Positions 33,664 to 44,529 of a stretch of 64,000 nt of DNA are shown piece after piece; position 1 is the stretch's first letter; the number at the start of each line of letters is the position of its first letter. The notes beneath the pieces were generated by a model. That model saw nothing but the letters and a program-made list of their open reading frames with translations. It ran no database searches and was not told the DNA's origin. A program made the position numbers and the translations under genes. This stretch comes from an uncultured Sphingomonas sp. (lineage in GTDB: Bacteria > Pseudomonadota > Alphaproteobacteria > Sphingomonadales > Sphingomonadaceae), in NCBI GenBank assembly GCA_913774925.1, contig CAJYKB010000047.1, positions 1 through 64,000 on the forward strand, read 5' to 3'.

Positions 33664-35852
<2,189 letters not shown>

Positions 35853-35892
35853 AAGATGCTTCTATCGGCCGCCGCATTGCAACACGCGAGAC

Positions 35893-35934
35893 ACAAAAAA
35901 TTGGCCCCCGCCGCGGGAGTTGCGGCGGGGGCCA
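35893..35934 (-). terminator. Rho-independent terminator
   Basis: On the minus strand, a 13-bp GC-rich stem TGGCCCCCGCCGC / GCGGCGGGGGCCA (35902-35934) is followed by AATTTTTTG. It lies 30 nt after the stop of the CC_3452-family gene and before rsh, on the correct strand for that gene. Confidence 0.9.
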
Positions 35935-35962
35935 GATGATCCCGTCAGAGGGGACGGAAACT

Positions 35963-36301
35963 TCAGTTGTTCGCCATCGTCGGGGCGGTGATCCCGGCCT
36001 TGGCATTGCAGGCGCCCAGCTGCGCCGCGTCGAAGGTCTTGCCCCCCGCCGAGAAGGCGGTCAGCCCGCCGACGTCGCGCGCCAGCAGCTGGCACAGGAT
36101 CGCGTCGCGCTCCGGCGCACGGGCGGCGACCAGCGCGCCGTTTTCGACGTGCCAGGCGGTCGAACGGGTTATGAGGCGCGCCTTGGTCGGCGCGGCGGCC
36201 GGGGTGGCGACGTAATAGGCGCCGGCGGGCTGCGCCTGGACACCGGCAGCGGCCAGCGTGGCGGCGGAGGCGACGATCGCGGAGATGACGGCACGAAGCA
36301 T
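35963..36301 (-). CDS. CC_3452 family secreted protein
   Basis: 112 residues with a signal peptide MLRAVISAIVASAATLAAAGVQAQ and a mature domain ending in CQLLARDVGGLTAFSAGGKTFDAAQLGACNAKAG, the signature of the small exported CC_3452 family seen in Caulobacter and sphingomonads. Two cysteines (in LCQLLAR and GACNA) could form a disulfide. Function unknown. It has its own terminator and is divergent from the HxlR regulator gene across a 140-nt region with a palindrome at 36367-36382. Confidence 0.85.
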   Translation of the reverse strand: MLRAVISAIVASAATLAAAGVQAQPAGAYYVATPAAAPTKARLITRSTAWHVENGALVAARAPERDAILCQLLARDVGGLTAFSAGGKTFDAAQLGACNAKAGITAPTMANN

Positions 36302-36348
36302 CGGACGATTCCCTGTTGAGTTGCTGATCGCTACCTAGATGCTGCGTA

Positions 36349-36382
36349 TGCGAGTTGCAAGCGGAAACTCGCACTTGCGAGT
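36349..36382. promoter_or_regulatory. Putative operator: TGCGAGT half-site and a TGCGAGT palindrome
   Basis: ACTCGCA-CT-TGCGAGT (36367-36382) is a perfect palindrome with 7-bp arms, and a third TGCGAGT lies 12 nt upstream at 36349-36355. The region is the shared promoter of an HxlR-type regulator (starts 36442) and a divergent CC_3452 gene (starts 36301). HxlR dimers bind such short dyads, so autoregulation and control of the neighbour are plausible. Confidence 0.5.
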
Positions 36383-36441
36383 AGCTGATCGAAACTTATT
36401 TCTTACAATTCCGGACGGGTCGTGCAAATGGGTTGACGCCG

Positions 36442-36942
36442 ATGCCCGTTCGGCAGGAGACTTGGCCGGTGGGAAACGTGCGTGAAGATCTGGCCGAGTG
36501 CAGCCTGCCGGCGGCGCTGGAATCGATGGGCGAGCGCTGGGCGTTCCTGATCCTGCGCGCCGCGTTCAACGGCCTGCATCATTTCGAGGAGTTCCAGCAG
36601 GAACTGGGCATCGCGCGCAACATCCTGGCCAACCGGCTGGCGCGCTTCGTCGAACATGGCATCATGGAGCGCGCGTCCGTGCCGGAGGATCGGCGCAAGA
36701 TCGTCTACAATCTGACCGAGAAGGGCTTCGCGCTGCTGCCGACGATGGTCGCGCTGCGGCAATGGGGCGAGCGGTGGGAGACGGGGTGTCCGGCGTTCCC
36801 GATCCTGGTCGACGTGCGCGACGGCCGCCCGATCCGCGAGGTCGCGGTGCTGAGCCACGACGGGCGCGTGCTGGGCAAGACCGACATGCACTGGGCGTTG
36901 CCGTCGGAGGTCAATGCGTCCGAGGTGCGCGCGGCGGAATAA
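36442..36942 (+). CDS. HxlR family transcriptional regulator
   Basis: 166 residues from ATG 36442 (TTG 36433 is also open). The winged-helix HxlR domain is clear: CSLPAALESMGERWAFLILRAAFNGLHHFEEFQQELGIARNILANRLARFVEHGIMER, with KIVYNLTEKGFAL in the wing. A C-terminal arm of about 60 residues follows (WETGCPAFPILVDVRDGRPIREVAVLSHDG), which is longer than in minimal HxlR proteins. These regulators respond to small molecules such as aldehydes or quinones. Lies beside a candidate operator at 36367-36382. Confidence 0.92.
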   Translation: MPVRQETWPVGNVREDLAECSLPAALESMGERWAFLILRAAFNGLHHFEEFQQELGIARNILANRLARFVEHGIMERASVPEDRRKIVYNLTEKGFALLPTMVALRQWGERWETGCPAFPILVDVRDGRPIREVAVLSHDGRVLGKTDMHWALPSEVNASEVRAAE

Positions 36943-37041
36943 CCTGTTCATCGTCATTCCTGCGGGGGCGGGGATCCAGAACCGCTGCCTTCACGCTTCT
37001 ACAAGCGATCTCAGCGCACCTGGATCCCTGCCTGCACGAAA

Positions 37042-37192
37042 CCTCTGCGAACGTCTCTTCCTAGGTTCCGTTAGACCTGTCACCCCGGACGTGTTCCGGG
37101 GTCCACCGTTACGCAAGATCAAAGGCTTGTGAGTTCGCGGCTCGGTGGATGCCGGAACAAGTCCGGCATGACGATGGCGACTTTCGCGGAGG
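37042..37192. repeat. MITE-like element with 14-bp terminal inverted repeats (copy 2)
   Basis: Ends cctctgcgaacgtc (37042-37055) and gactttcgcggagg (37179-37192) pair at 12 of 14 positions and match those at 15703/15851. Its length of 151 nt is 2 more than that copy. Inside are a CACCCCGGACgtgttCCGGGGTCC hairpin and a ATGCCGGAacaagTCCGGCAT hairpin. The intergenic interval from 36943 to 37226 contains no gene; apart from this element there is only a degenerate hairpin near 36955-36980. Confidence 0.7.
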
Positions 37193-37226
37193 TCTCGCTT
37201 GCGCGGGAATGACGATGATAGGCGAT

Positions 37227-38741
37227 CTACCGCGTCAAACTGCCCTCATTCGCCAGCGTCGCCTCCTCCGCGCGGGGCACGCGGCGAAACAGCGCGCGGT
37301 CGGCCGGCCCCAGCGCGAACTTCCACAGCAGCAACACGTAACTGCCCGCGATCAGCGGCAGCCCGACCAGCAGCCGCACGCCGCTCGGCAGCGGCAGCCA
37401 GTGAGTCGCCGCCCAGCCGAGCCCGCCCGCCACCGCCAGCGCCACCACCAGCGACCGACGCCACGGCGACACGGGCGCGGCCAGCAGCCCGCGCAACAGC
37501 CGCGTCTTCACCACCGACATCAGCGCAAAGGCGGTCATCAGCGCGATCGCCGGCCCCGCCGCCTGCCATTCCAGCGGCCAGTCGAGCGCGCGCATCGCCA
37601 GCACCAACATCACGCTGAGCAGGATCTGGAACGCCAGCATCGCCGCCGACACCATCAGATTGCGGTGCCGCGCGATATAGACCAGCGCGGATTCGGCGGT
37701 CGCGCCGGGTGACGCCAGTACCTCCGCGGTCAGCAGAAAGGCCAATGCCGCGCTGCCCGCGACGAACTGCGGCCCCAGCACCGTCATCACCGACGTCGCG
37801 GGGATCGCGCCCATCAGCGCCAGCCCCCCCTGCGCCGCCATGATCCAGAACGCGACCTGCCGGACCTGGTTGGCGACCGCGGCGGGATCGTTTTCCGCCA
37901 GACTGCGCGTAATGACCGGGCCCAGGATCGGGTCGAAACTGGTCTTCAGCTTGCCCGGCAACGTCGCGACCTGCTGCGCCATGTAATAGATGCCGACGAC
38001 CTTGGGCGCGAACATCAGCCCCAGGATGAAGCGGTCGACGTTGCGCATCGACCATTCCAGCGCGTCGGCGCCGGCGAGCGGCGCGTTGTCGCGCGCCAGC
38101 GACAGGATCTCGCGGACCCGCGGCGACCACCCGCGCGGCAGGCCGTAGCTGCGCACGAACGGCACGATCGACGCGATCAGCGCCGCCACCATCGACGCGA
38201 CATAGGACAGCACCAGCCCGTCCTTGATCGTGAGGAAGCTGAACACCCACGCCGCGCCCGAGATCGTCCATGGCTCCACGATCGCTCGCGCGGTCACCGC
38301 CGCTTTCACGTTATGGCGATAAGCGAGCGCGGCGAGGCTGACGTCGGACCAGGCCACCGCCAGGATGATGAGCGGCAGATAGCCGTCCAGCCCCCTCACC
38401 TCGGTATTGGCGTACATCACCTGCGGAAAGGTCCACAGCACCGCGCTGGCGGCGAGCGACAGCAGCCCCGCGACGACCATCCCGTCCCATACGACGTGCG
38501 CGTGCGGGCGCGTGGTGGTGGCCAGCGCCTGCGCCAGCCCGCGCTTCAGCCCCAGCGTGGCGAGCAGCGCGGCGAGTTCCACCACCACCACGGCGAGTGC
38601 GAAACGACCGACCAGCGCCGGGCCGTAGATATGCCCGGCGATGAACAGGAACGGCATCCGCGCGGCGAGGCGCAGGATGAACCCCGCCATGTTGGTCCGT
38701 CCGCCCTTCGCCAGCTGCGCGATATCGCGCTTCTCGCTCAA
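37227..38741 (-). CDS. Polysaccharide/oligosaccharide flippase (Wzx/MATE-like)
   Basis: 504 residues with about a dozen hydrophobic helices in the MOP superfamily layout, e.g. RTNMAGFILRLAARMPFLFIAGHIYGPALVGRFALA at the N-terminus and GADALEWSMRNVDRFILGLMF in the middle. It likely flips undecaprenyl-linked glycans across the inner membrane. The start is TTG 38741 (SEKRDIAQLAKGGRTN), overlapping the polA stop by 4 nt (TTGA); the alternative ATG 38690 would remove part of the conserved N-terminus. Co-transcribed with polA, an odd pairing. Confidence 0.87.
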   Translation of the reverse strand: MSEKRDIAQLAKGGRTNMAGFILRLAARMPFLFIAGHIYGPALVGRFALAVVVVELAALLATLGLKRGLAQALATTTRPHAHVVWDGMVVAGLLSLAASAVLWTFPQVMYANTEVRGLDGYLPLIILAVAWSDVSLAALAYRHNVKAAVTARAIVEPWTISGAAWVFSFLTIKDGLVLSYVASMVAALIASIVPFVRSYGLPRGWSPRVREILSLARDNAPLAGADALEWSMRNVDRFILGLMFAPKVVGIYYMAQQVATLPGKLKTSFDPILGPVITRSLAENDPAAVANQVRQVAFWIMAAQGGLALMGAIPATSVMTVLGPQFVAGSAALAFLLTAEVLASPGATAESALVYIARHRNLMVSAAMLAFQILLSVMLVLAMRALDWPLEWQAAGPAIALMTAFALMSVVKTRLLRGLLAAPVSPWRRSLVVALAVAGGLGWAATHWLPLPSGVRLLVGLPLIAGSYVLLLWKFALGPADRALFRRVPRAEEATLANEGSLTR

Positions 38742-41494
38742 TGCGCGGCGCCCCAGCTCTTGCCGGTGCCTATCTCCACCGCCAGCGGCACGTCGAGTAC
38801 GACCGCGGGTTCCGCCGCGGTCGCCATGACGCGCTCGATCACCAGCTTCGCCGCCTCCACGTCACCCTCGGGCAGTTCGAAGACGAGTTCGTCATGCACC
38901 TGGAGCAGCATGCGGACGTGGCCCAGCCCGGCCTCGGCCAGCGCCGGCTCCATCCGCGCCATCGCGCGCTTGATGATGTCCGCCGACGTGCCTTGGATCG
39001 GGGCGTTGATCGCGGCGCGTTCGGCCCCCTGCCGCTCGTGCTGCACCTTGCTGCGGATGCGCGGGAAGTGCGTCTTGCGCCCGAACAGCGTCTGCGTGAA
39101 CCCGCGCTCGCGCACCAGCTGGGTGGTGCTGTGGATATAGTCGCGGATGCCGGGGAAGCGGTCGAAATAGCGATCGATCATCCCCTGCGCTTCGTCCGCG
39201 CTGACGTCGAGCCGCCCGGCCAGCCCCCAGCGGCTGATGCCGTAGAGGATGGCGAAGTTGATCGTCTTCGCGCGCCCGCGGGTGTCGCGGTTCACCTCGC
39301 CGAACAGCTCCTGCGCGGTCAGGCTGTGGATGTCGTCCCCGCGTGCGAACGCTTCCTTCAGCTGTGGCACGTCGGCCATGTGCGCGGCCAGCCGCAGCTC
39401 GATCTGCGAATAGTCCGCCGCGAGGATGACGTTGCCATCGTCCGCCACGAAGGCGTCGCGGATCTGCCGCCCCGTCTCGGTTCGGATCGGGATGTTCTGG
39501 AGGTTGGGGTCGGTCGACGACAGCCGCCCGGTCTGCGCGCCGGTCAGCGAATAGCTGGTATGGACGCGACCCGTCGCGGGGTTGATCTGTTCCTGCAGCG
39601 CATCGGTGTAGGTGTTCTTCAGCTTGGTCAGCTGCCGCCAGTCGAGGACCCGCGCCGCAATCTCCGCGCCGGGCGAATCCTTGTCGGCGGCGAGCCGCTC
39701 CATTTCGGTGACGTCGGTCGAATAGACCCCGCTCTTGCCCTTGCGGCCGCCCTTCAACCCCATGCGCTCGAACAGCACGTCGCCCAGCTGCTTGGGGCTG
39801 CCGATCGTGAACGGCTCACCGGCCAGGCCGTGGATCACGCCCTCCAGCTCGCCGATCTGTTTCGAGAAATCGTCGGACAGCTGCGCGAGCTTCGCGGCGT
39901 CGACCTTGATACCACGCCGCTCCATCCGTGCCACCACCGCCGGCAGCGCGCGGTCGACCATCTCGTAGACGCGCGTCGCGCCCTCGACCGGCAACCGTGC
40001 GCGGAAGCGTCGCCACATCCTCAGCGTCACGTCGGCATCCTCCGCGGCGTAGCGGGTGGCGGCCTTCAGATCGACCTCGTGGAAGCCGAGCGCCTTCTTG
40101 CCGGTGCCGACCACGTCCTTGTACGCGATGCAGCTGTGCGACAGATGCGTTGCGGCCAGCTCGTCCATGCCGTGCCCGTGCAGCCCGGCGTCGAGGTCGA
40201 AGCTGAGCACGATCGTATCGTCGTACGGTGCGACCTCGACACCCTGCCGGGCGAGCACGATCAGATCGTATTTCAGGTTGTGCCCTATCTTCAGGACGCT
40301 GGCGTCCTCCAGCAGCGGCTTGAGCTTGGCCAGCGCCACCGCCTTGTCCAGCTGCACCGGCTTCTCGGCGAACATGTCGGTGCCACCATGCGCCAGCGGG
40401 ATATAGCAGGCGAGGTTCGGATGCAGCGCCAGCGACACGCCGACCAGATCGGCGGTCATCGGGTCCTTGCCCGTCGTCTCGGTATCGATCGCGACGAACC
40501 CCTGATGCCGCGCGACCGTGATCCAGCGGTCGAGCGTCAGTTCGTCCACCACCGTCTCGTAGCCGTCGTGGTTGCAGGGCTCGTCCTCCTGCTCGGGCAC
40601 GCCCACCGCCTCGGGCTGCGGCGCGTCGGCGACCTGCTCCAGCCGAGACAGCAGTGTGCGGAAGCCGTGATGCTCGAGGAACGCGCGCAGCGGCGCGTCC
40701 GGAATGCCCTGCAACGCCAGCTCGTCGAGCGGCTGCGGCAACGGCGCATCGCATTTCAGCGTCACCAGCACCTTCGACAGCCGTGCCGCCTCGGCATGCT
40801 CGATCAGATTGTCGCGCAGCTTCCCCTTCTTCATCCCCTCCGCCGCGGCGAGGACGGATTCGAGGTCGCCATGCTCGGCGATCAGCTTCGACGCGGTCTT
40901 CGGCCCGACGCCGGGAACGCCGGGGACGTTGTCGACGCTGTCGCCCATCAGCGCCAGCACGTCGCCCAGCTTTTCCGGTCCGACGCCGAACTTCTCGACC
41001 ACGTAATCGGGGCCGAGCGTACGGTTGTTCATCGTGTCGAGCATGTCGACCGACGGATCGGTCATCAGCTGCATCAGATCCTTGTCGGAGCTGACGATCG
41101 TCACCTGCCACCCCTGCGCCAGCGCGGCCTGGGTGTAGCAGGCGATGATATCGTCCGCCTCCAGCCCCTCTTCCTCGATACACGGCAGGCTGAACGCGCG
41201 CGTGGCGTCGCGGATCATCGGGAATTGCGGGACGAGGTCCTCGGGCGGCGGCGGGCGGTGCGCCTTGTACTGATCGTACAGGTCGTTGCGGAACGTCTTG
41301 CTCGACTTGTCGAGGATGACCGCCATGTGCGTCGGCCCGTCCGCCCGATGCAACTGATCCGCCAGCTTCCACAGCATCGCGGTATAGCCGTAGACGGCGC
41401 CGACCGGCTCGCCATGCTTGTTGGTGAGCGGCGGCAGACGGTGATAGGCCCGGAAGATATAGCCCGATCCGTCGACGAGATAGAGGTGCGGCAT
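38738..41494 (-). CDS. polA: DNA polymerase I
   Basis: 918-residue polymerase used in Okazaki-fragment maturation and excision repair. All three modules are intact: 5' nuclease (YLVDGSGYIFRAYHRLPPLTN, EADDIIACY), 3'-5' exonuclease with FVAIDTETTGKDP (exo I), KIGHNLKYDLIVL (exo II) and YAAEDADVTLRM (exo III), and polymerase with DYSQIELRLAAHMA (motif A), RGRAKTINFAILYG (motif B) and QVHDELVFELPE (motif C). So proofreading appears intact. ATG 41494; the ORF extends to 41557 through a repeat. Ends within the TTG start of the flippase gene. Confidence 0.97.
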   Translation of the reverse strand: MPHLYLVDGSGYIFRAYHRLPPLTNKHGEPVGAVYGYTAMLWKLADQLHRADGPTHMAVILDKSSKTFRNDLYDQYKAHRPPPPEDLVPQFPMIRDATRAFSLPCIEEEGLEADDIIACYTQAALAQGWQVTIVSSDKDLMQLMTDPSVDMLDTMNNRTLGPDYVVEKFGVGPEKLGDVLALMGDSVDNVPGVPGVGPKTASKLIAEHGDLESVLAAAEGMKKGKLRDNLIEHAEAARLSKVLVTLKCDAPLPQPLDELALQGIPDAPLRAFLEHHGFRTLLSRLEQVADAPQPEAVGVPEQEDEPCNHDGYETVVDELTLDRWITVARHQGFVAIDTETTGKDPMTADLVGVSLALHPNLACYIPLAHGGTDMFAEKPVQLDKAVALAKLKPLLEDASVLKIGHNLKYDLIVLARQGVEVAPYDDTIVLSFDLDAGLHGHGMDELAATHLSHSCIAYKDVVGTGKKALGFHEVDLKAATRYAAEDADVTLRMWRRFRARLPVEGATRVYEMVDRALPAVVARMERRGIKVDAAKLAQLSDDFSKQIGELEGVIHGLAGEPFTIGSPKQLGDVLFERMGLKGGRKGKSGVYSTDVTEMERLAADKDSPGAEIAARVLDWRQLTKLKNTYTDALQEQINPATGRVHTSYSLTGAQTGRLSSTDPNLQNIPIRTETGRQIRDAFVADDGNVILAADYSQIELRLAAHMADVPQLKEAFARGDDIHSLTAQELFGEVNRDTRGRAKTINFAILYGISRWGLAGRLDVSADEAQGMIDRYFDRFPGIRDYIHSTTQLVRERGFTQTLFGRKTHFPRIRSKVQHERQGAERAAINAPIQGTSADIIKRAMARMEPALAEAGLGHVRMLLQVHDELVFELPEGDVEAAKLVIERVMATAAEPAVVLDVPLAVEIGTGKSWGAAH

Positions 41495-41552
41495 GACGGC
41501 TGCCCTACCGGGATTCGCGCGGGGGCGAAACCGGTTAGCGATGCTCCTCGCC

Positions 41553-41646
41553 GTCATGCCGGACTTGTTCCGGCATCCAGGGTTCCGCGCGCCTCACCGA
41601 CGCTTGGTTCGCTGAACCCTGGACCACGGAACAAGTCCGGGGTGAC
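41553..41646. repeat. Compound inverted repeat upstream of polA
   Basis: GTCATGCCGGACTTGTTCCGGCAT at the left pairs with CGGAACAAGTCCGGGGTGAC at the right, and within them CCAGGGTTC (around 41577) pairs with GAACCCTGG (around 41615), all in 94 nt. Same family as 19735-19818 and the inner hairpins of the 37-kb element. Together with flanking bases it fills the 175-nt gap between polA and the beta-lactamase-like gene; no ORF there. Confidence 0.75.
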
Positions 41647-41669
41647 CGCGTGCGCGTGGCGGGGGCGCC

Positions 41670-42791
41670 CTATTCGGTACTCTCGTCCGCCTCGGTCACC
41701 CCACCACGCGGCTGTGCACCGGTCAGCGCGGCGCAGACGTTCTGGATGAGCTGCTGGCGCTCGCGCATCGGGCGGGTCGTATCGCCGATCATCACCGCGA
41801 TCGCATAGCGCCGCCCATCGGGCGCGGTCAGAATGCCGACGTCGTTGAACCCGGCGTTGCGCCGTCCCAGCTCCTGCCCGGTGCCGGTCTTGTGCGCCAG
41901 CGACCAGCCCGCCGGCGTCGCGGCGCGCAGCCGGGCGTGGCCGGTGCGCGACGCGGTCATCGTGTCGATCAGGATCCGCGTCGACGTTTCGCTCAGCAAT
42001 TCGCCGCGCGCCAGCCGGGCGAGCGCCGCGGTCATTCCCCGGGGCGTCGCGCCATCGGGGGGATTGTCGATATAGCGTTGCATCGCCGCCTGCCGCACCT
42101 CGGGCGCGAGCCGCGCGCGCGCCGCCTCGAACCCGCGGCCCAGGCTCATCGACTGGGTCCAGGTCACGCCCGCGGTCCCGCTCTGCAACAGCCGCTCGCC
42201 GGGGCCGAAGCGGATGCCGGTGATGTCCTTCGCCGCCAGGAAGCGCCGCACCGCGGCGGGCCCGCCGACATATTGCAGCAGCCGGTCGTTGGCGGTGTTG
42301 TCGCTCTGCGTCAGCGCACGCGTCAGCAGCCCGCCGATCGTCGTCTGATAGCCCGCGCCGTTGACCAGCGAAGCGATAGGCTGGTGGAACAGCGTCAGGT
42401 CGTCGCGCGTGACCAGCACCGGCGTGTCGAGCGTCAGCCGACCCGCATCGCGTTGCGAGAAGACGGTCATCGCGACCCACAATTTGCTGACGCTCTGCTG
42501 CGGCAGCGACAGATCGCCCCCACTCGACACCACCCAGCCCTCATCGACCGAGCGGATCGCGGCGCCCGCCTTCCCGCCGAAGTCGCGGATCAGCATGTCG
42601 ACGCGCGCCTGCAACGCCCGCGGCGGCATCGCCGGTTGCGTCGCCACCGGCGGCGGGGGCAGCGGCACGGATACCAGCGGCGCCGGCGGGGGCGCGGGAA
42701 TCAGCGCGGATCCCGCGCCCGCGCCACATCCCGCGATCAGCAGCGATCCGGCGATGACCGCGATCCGGTGGCCCAGAGTCCTGCTATTCAT
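41670..42791 (-). CDS. Class A beta-lactamase-like lipoprotein serine hydrolase
   Basis: 373 residues from ATG 42791; a lipoprotein signal MNSRTLGHRIAVIAGSLLIAGC with lipobox, then a Pro-rich linker. The serine beta-lactamase motifs are SVSK (S100-K103), SDN (163-165) and KTG (301-303). 36 residues after SDN, exactly where E166-xx-L-N lies in class A enzymes, is ERLLQ (E199-Q203), so the general base is kept and Asn170 is replaced by Gln. About 34 extra residues lie between that and KTG. DGATPRGMTAAL matches the DTTTP region. It could be a periplasmic beta-lactamase or a related serine hydrolase; activity is not provable from sequence. Confidence 0.85.
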   Translation of the reverse strand: MNSRTLGHRIAVIAGSLLIAGCGAGAGSALIPAPPPAPLVSVPLPPPPVATQPAMPPRALQARVDMLIRDFGGKAGAAIRSVDEGWVVSSGGDLSLPQQSVSKLWVAMTVFSQRDAGRLTLDTPVLVTRDDLTLFHQPIASLVNGAGYQTTIGGLLTRALTQSDNTANDRLLQYVGGPAAVRRFLAAKDITGIRFGPGERLLQSGTAGVTWTQSMSLGRGFEAARARLAPEVRQAAMQRYIDNPPDGATPRGMTAALARLARGELLSETSTRILIDTMTASRTGHARLRAATPAGWSLAHKTGTGQELGRRNAGFNDVGILTAPDGRRYAIAVMIGDTTRPMRERQQLIQNVCAALTGAQPRGGVTEADESTE

Positions 42792-42957
42792 GTCGTCCGC
42801 AACCGCCCCTGCATCAGGCGACCCTGTGGCCGTGGGGGCGGAGGTGACAATCCCGTGGAGTCGCCCGCTGCGACGACTGCGCCCGCCCGCACGACGAATG
42901 GTGACGACCTCGCCCGTCATCGGCAGGATGTTGATTCAGGTGGGGTTTGCGCAGCGC

Positions 42958-44529
42958 TCACGGCACCAGCACGGTATCGACCGGCGGATCGACCGCATCC
43001 GGATAGTCGAGCGTGTAATGCAGGCCGCGGCTTTCCTTGCGGTGCAAGGCGGAGCGCACGATCAGGTCCGCGGTCTGGAGCAGGTTGCGCAGCTCGATCA
43101 GATCCGGGGTGACGCGGAAATGGCCGTAATAATCCTCGATCTCCGAGCGCAGCAGGTCGATGCGATGCTTCGCACGCTCCAGCCGCTTTGTGGTGCGCAC
43201 GATGCCAACGTAATTCCACATGAAGCGGCGAATCTCGGTCCAGTTCTGCTTGATGACCACCTCCTCGTCGGAATCGGTCACACGGCTCTCGTCCCACGCC
43301 CGGATCGCGGGCACCGGCGGCAGCGCGTCCCAATGGCCTGCGATATGCCGCGCCGCCGCCTCGCCGAAGACGAAGCATTCCAGCAGCGAGTTGGACGCGA
43401 GGCGATTGGCGCCGTGCAGCCCCGACTGCGTGCACTCGCCCGCTGCATAGAGCCCCGGCAGGTCGGTGCGCCCGTCGCGGTCCACCACCACCCCGCCGCA
43501 GGTATAATGCTGCGCCGGCACCACCGGGATCGGCGAGGTCGTCATGTCGATCCCCAGCCCCAGCAGCTTTTCGTGGATGTTGGGGAAGTGCGCGCGCACG
43601 AAGTCCGCGGGCATGTGACTGATGTCGAGATGAACGAAGTCGAGGCCGTAGCGCTTGATCTCGGCATCGATCGCGCGCGCCACGACGTCGCGCGGCGCCA
43701 GTTCCAGCCGCTCGTCATATTCGGGCATGAAGCGCTTGCCCGTGACGGGATTGATGAGCCGCCCGCCCTCGCCGCGCACCGCCTCGGTGATGAGGAAGTT
43801 CTTGACCTCCAGATGGTAGAGGCAGGTCGGGTGGAATTGCATGAATTCCATGTTTGATACCCGCGCCCCCGCCCGCCACGCCATCGCGATCCCGTCACCC
43901 GTCGCACCGCGCGGCGCGGTGGAGAACAGATAGGTCCGCCCCGCCCCGCCCGTCGCCAACACCGTGGCACGCGCGGTGTGCAGGTTCACGCGACCGGTGC
44001 GCCGATCGATCGCATAGACGCCCCAGACGTTGCCCGCGCCCGAATAGCGCTCCTCGTGCCGGCTGGTGGCCAGGTCGATCGCGACCTGATCGGGCACCAG
44101 CGTGATGTTGGGGTGCGCTTCCGCCGCCTTCTGCAGCGCCTCCTGCACCGCCCAGCCGGTCGCGTCGGCGACATGGACGATGCGACGGTGCGAATGTCCG
44201 CCCTCGCGCGTCAGGTGGAGCGCGCCCGCTTCCTTCGCGAAGGGGACGCCCAGCTGTTCCAGCCGCTCGATCGCAGCCGGCGCGCGTTCGACCACGAACT
44301 CGACGGTCGCGCGGTCGTTGAGTCCCGCGCCAGCGATCATCGTGTCGCTGACGTGATTCTCGAACGTGTCGCCCGGCTCCAGCACCGCGGCGATCCCGCC
44401 CTGTGCCCAGGCGGTCGACCCGTCGTTGAGCGCGCCTTTTGCCAGCACCGTCACCTTGAAGCGATCGGCCAGGTTCAGCGCCGCGGTCAGCCCGGCCGCG
44501 CCCGAGCCGACGATCAGGACGTCGCTCAT
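42958..44529 (-). CDS. nadB: L-aspartate oxidase
   Basis: 523-residue FAD enzyme that oxidises aspartate to iminoaspartate, the first step of de novo NAD synthesis. VLIVGSGAAGLTAALNLADRFKVTVLAKGALNDGSTAWAQGG opens the flavin domain; HVADATGWAVQEALQKAAE, FMQFHPTCLYH (substrate histidine), AAGECTQSGLHGANRLASNSLLE and a C-terminal helical domain follow. nadA and nadC are not in the window. The start overlaps the stop of the upstream ABC ATPase gene by ATGA (44526-44529), so they are coupled. Confidence 0.95.
   Translation of the reverse strand: MSDVLIVGSGAAGLTAALNLADRFKVTVLAKGALNDGSTAWAQGGIAAVLEPGDTFENHVSDTMIAGAGLNDRATVEFVVERAPAAIERLEQLGVPFAKEAGALHLTREGGHSHRRIVHVADATGWAVQEALQKAAEAHPNITLVPDQVAIDLATSRHEERYSGAGNVWGVYAIDRRTGRVNLHTARATVLATGGAGRTYLFSTAPRGATGDGIAMAWRAGARVSNMEFMQFHPTCLYHLEVKNFLITEAVRGEGGRLINPVTGKRFMPEYDERLELAPRDVVARAIDAEIKRYGLDFVHLDISHMPADFVRAHFPNIHEKLLGLGIDMTTSPIPVVPAQHYTCGGVVVDRDGRTDLPGLYAAGECTQSGLHGANRLASNSLLECFVFGEAAARHIAGHWDALPPVPAIRAWDESRVTDSDEEVVIKQNWTEIRRFMWNYVGIVRTTKRLERAKHRIDLLRSEIEDYYGHFRVTPDLIELRNLLQTADLIVRSALHRKESRGLHYTLDYPDAVDPPVDTVLVP

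Noticed and set aside
35862..36374. Minus-strand ORF of 170 residues overlapping the CC_3452 gene
   Set aside because: Shadow frame, Arg-rich and running through the terminator hairpin; the CC_3452 frame has a signal peptide and a family signature.
38741..41749. Plus-strand ORF of 1002 residues opposite polA
   Set aside because: Antisense shadow of polA; no domain and repetitive basic composition.
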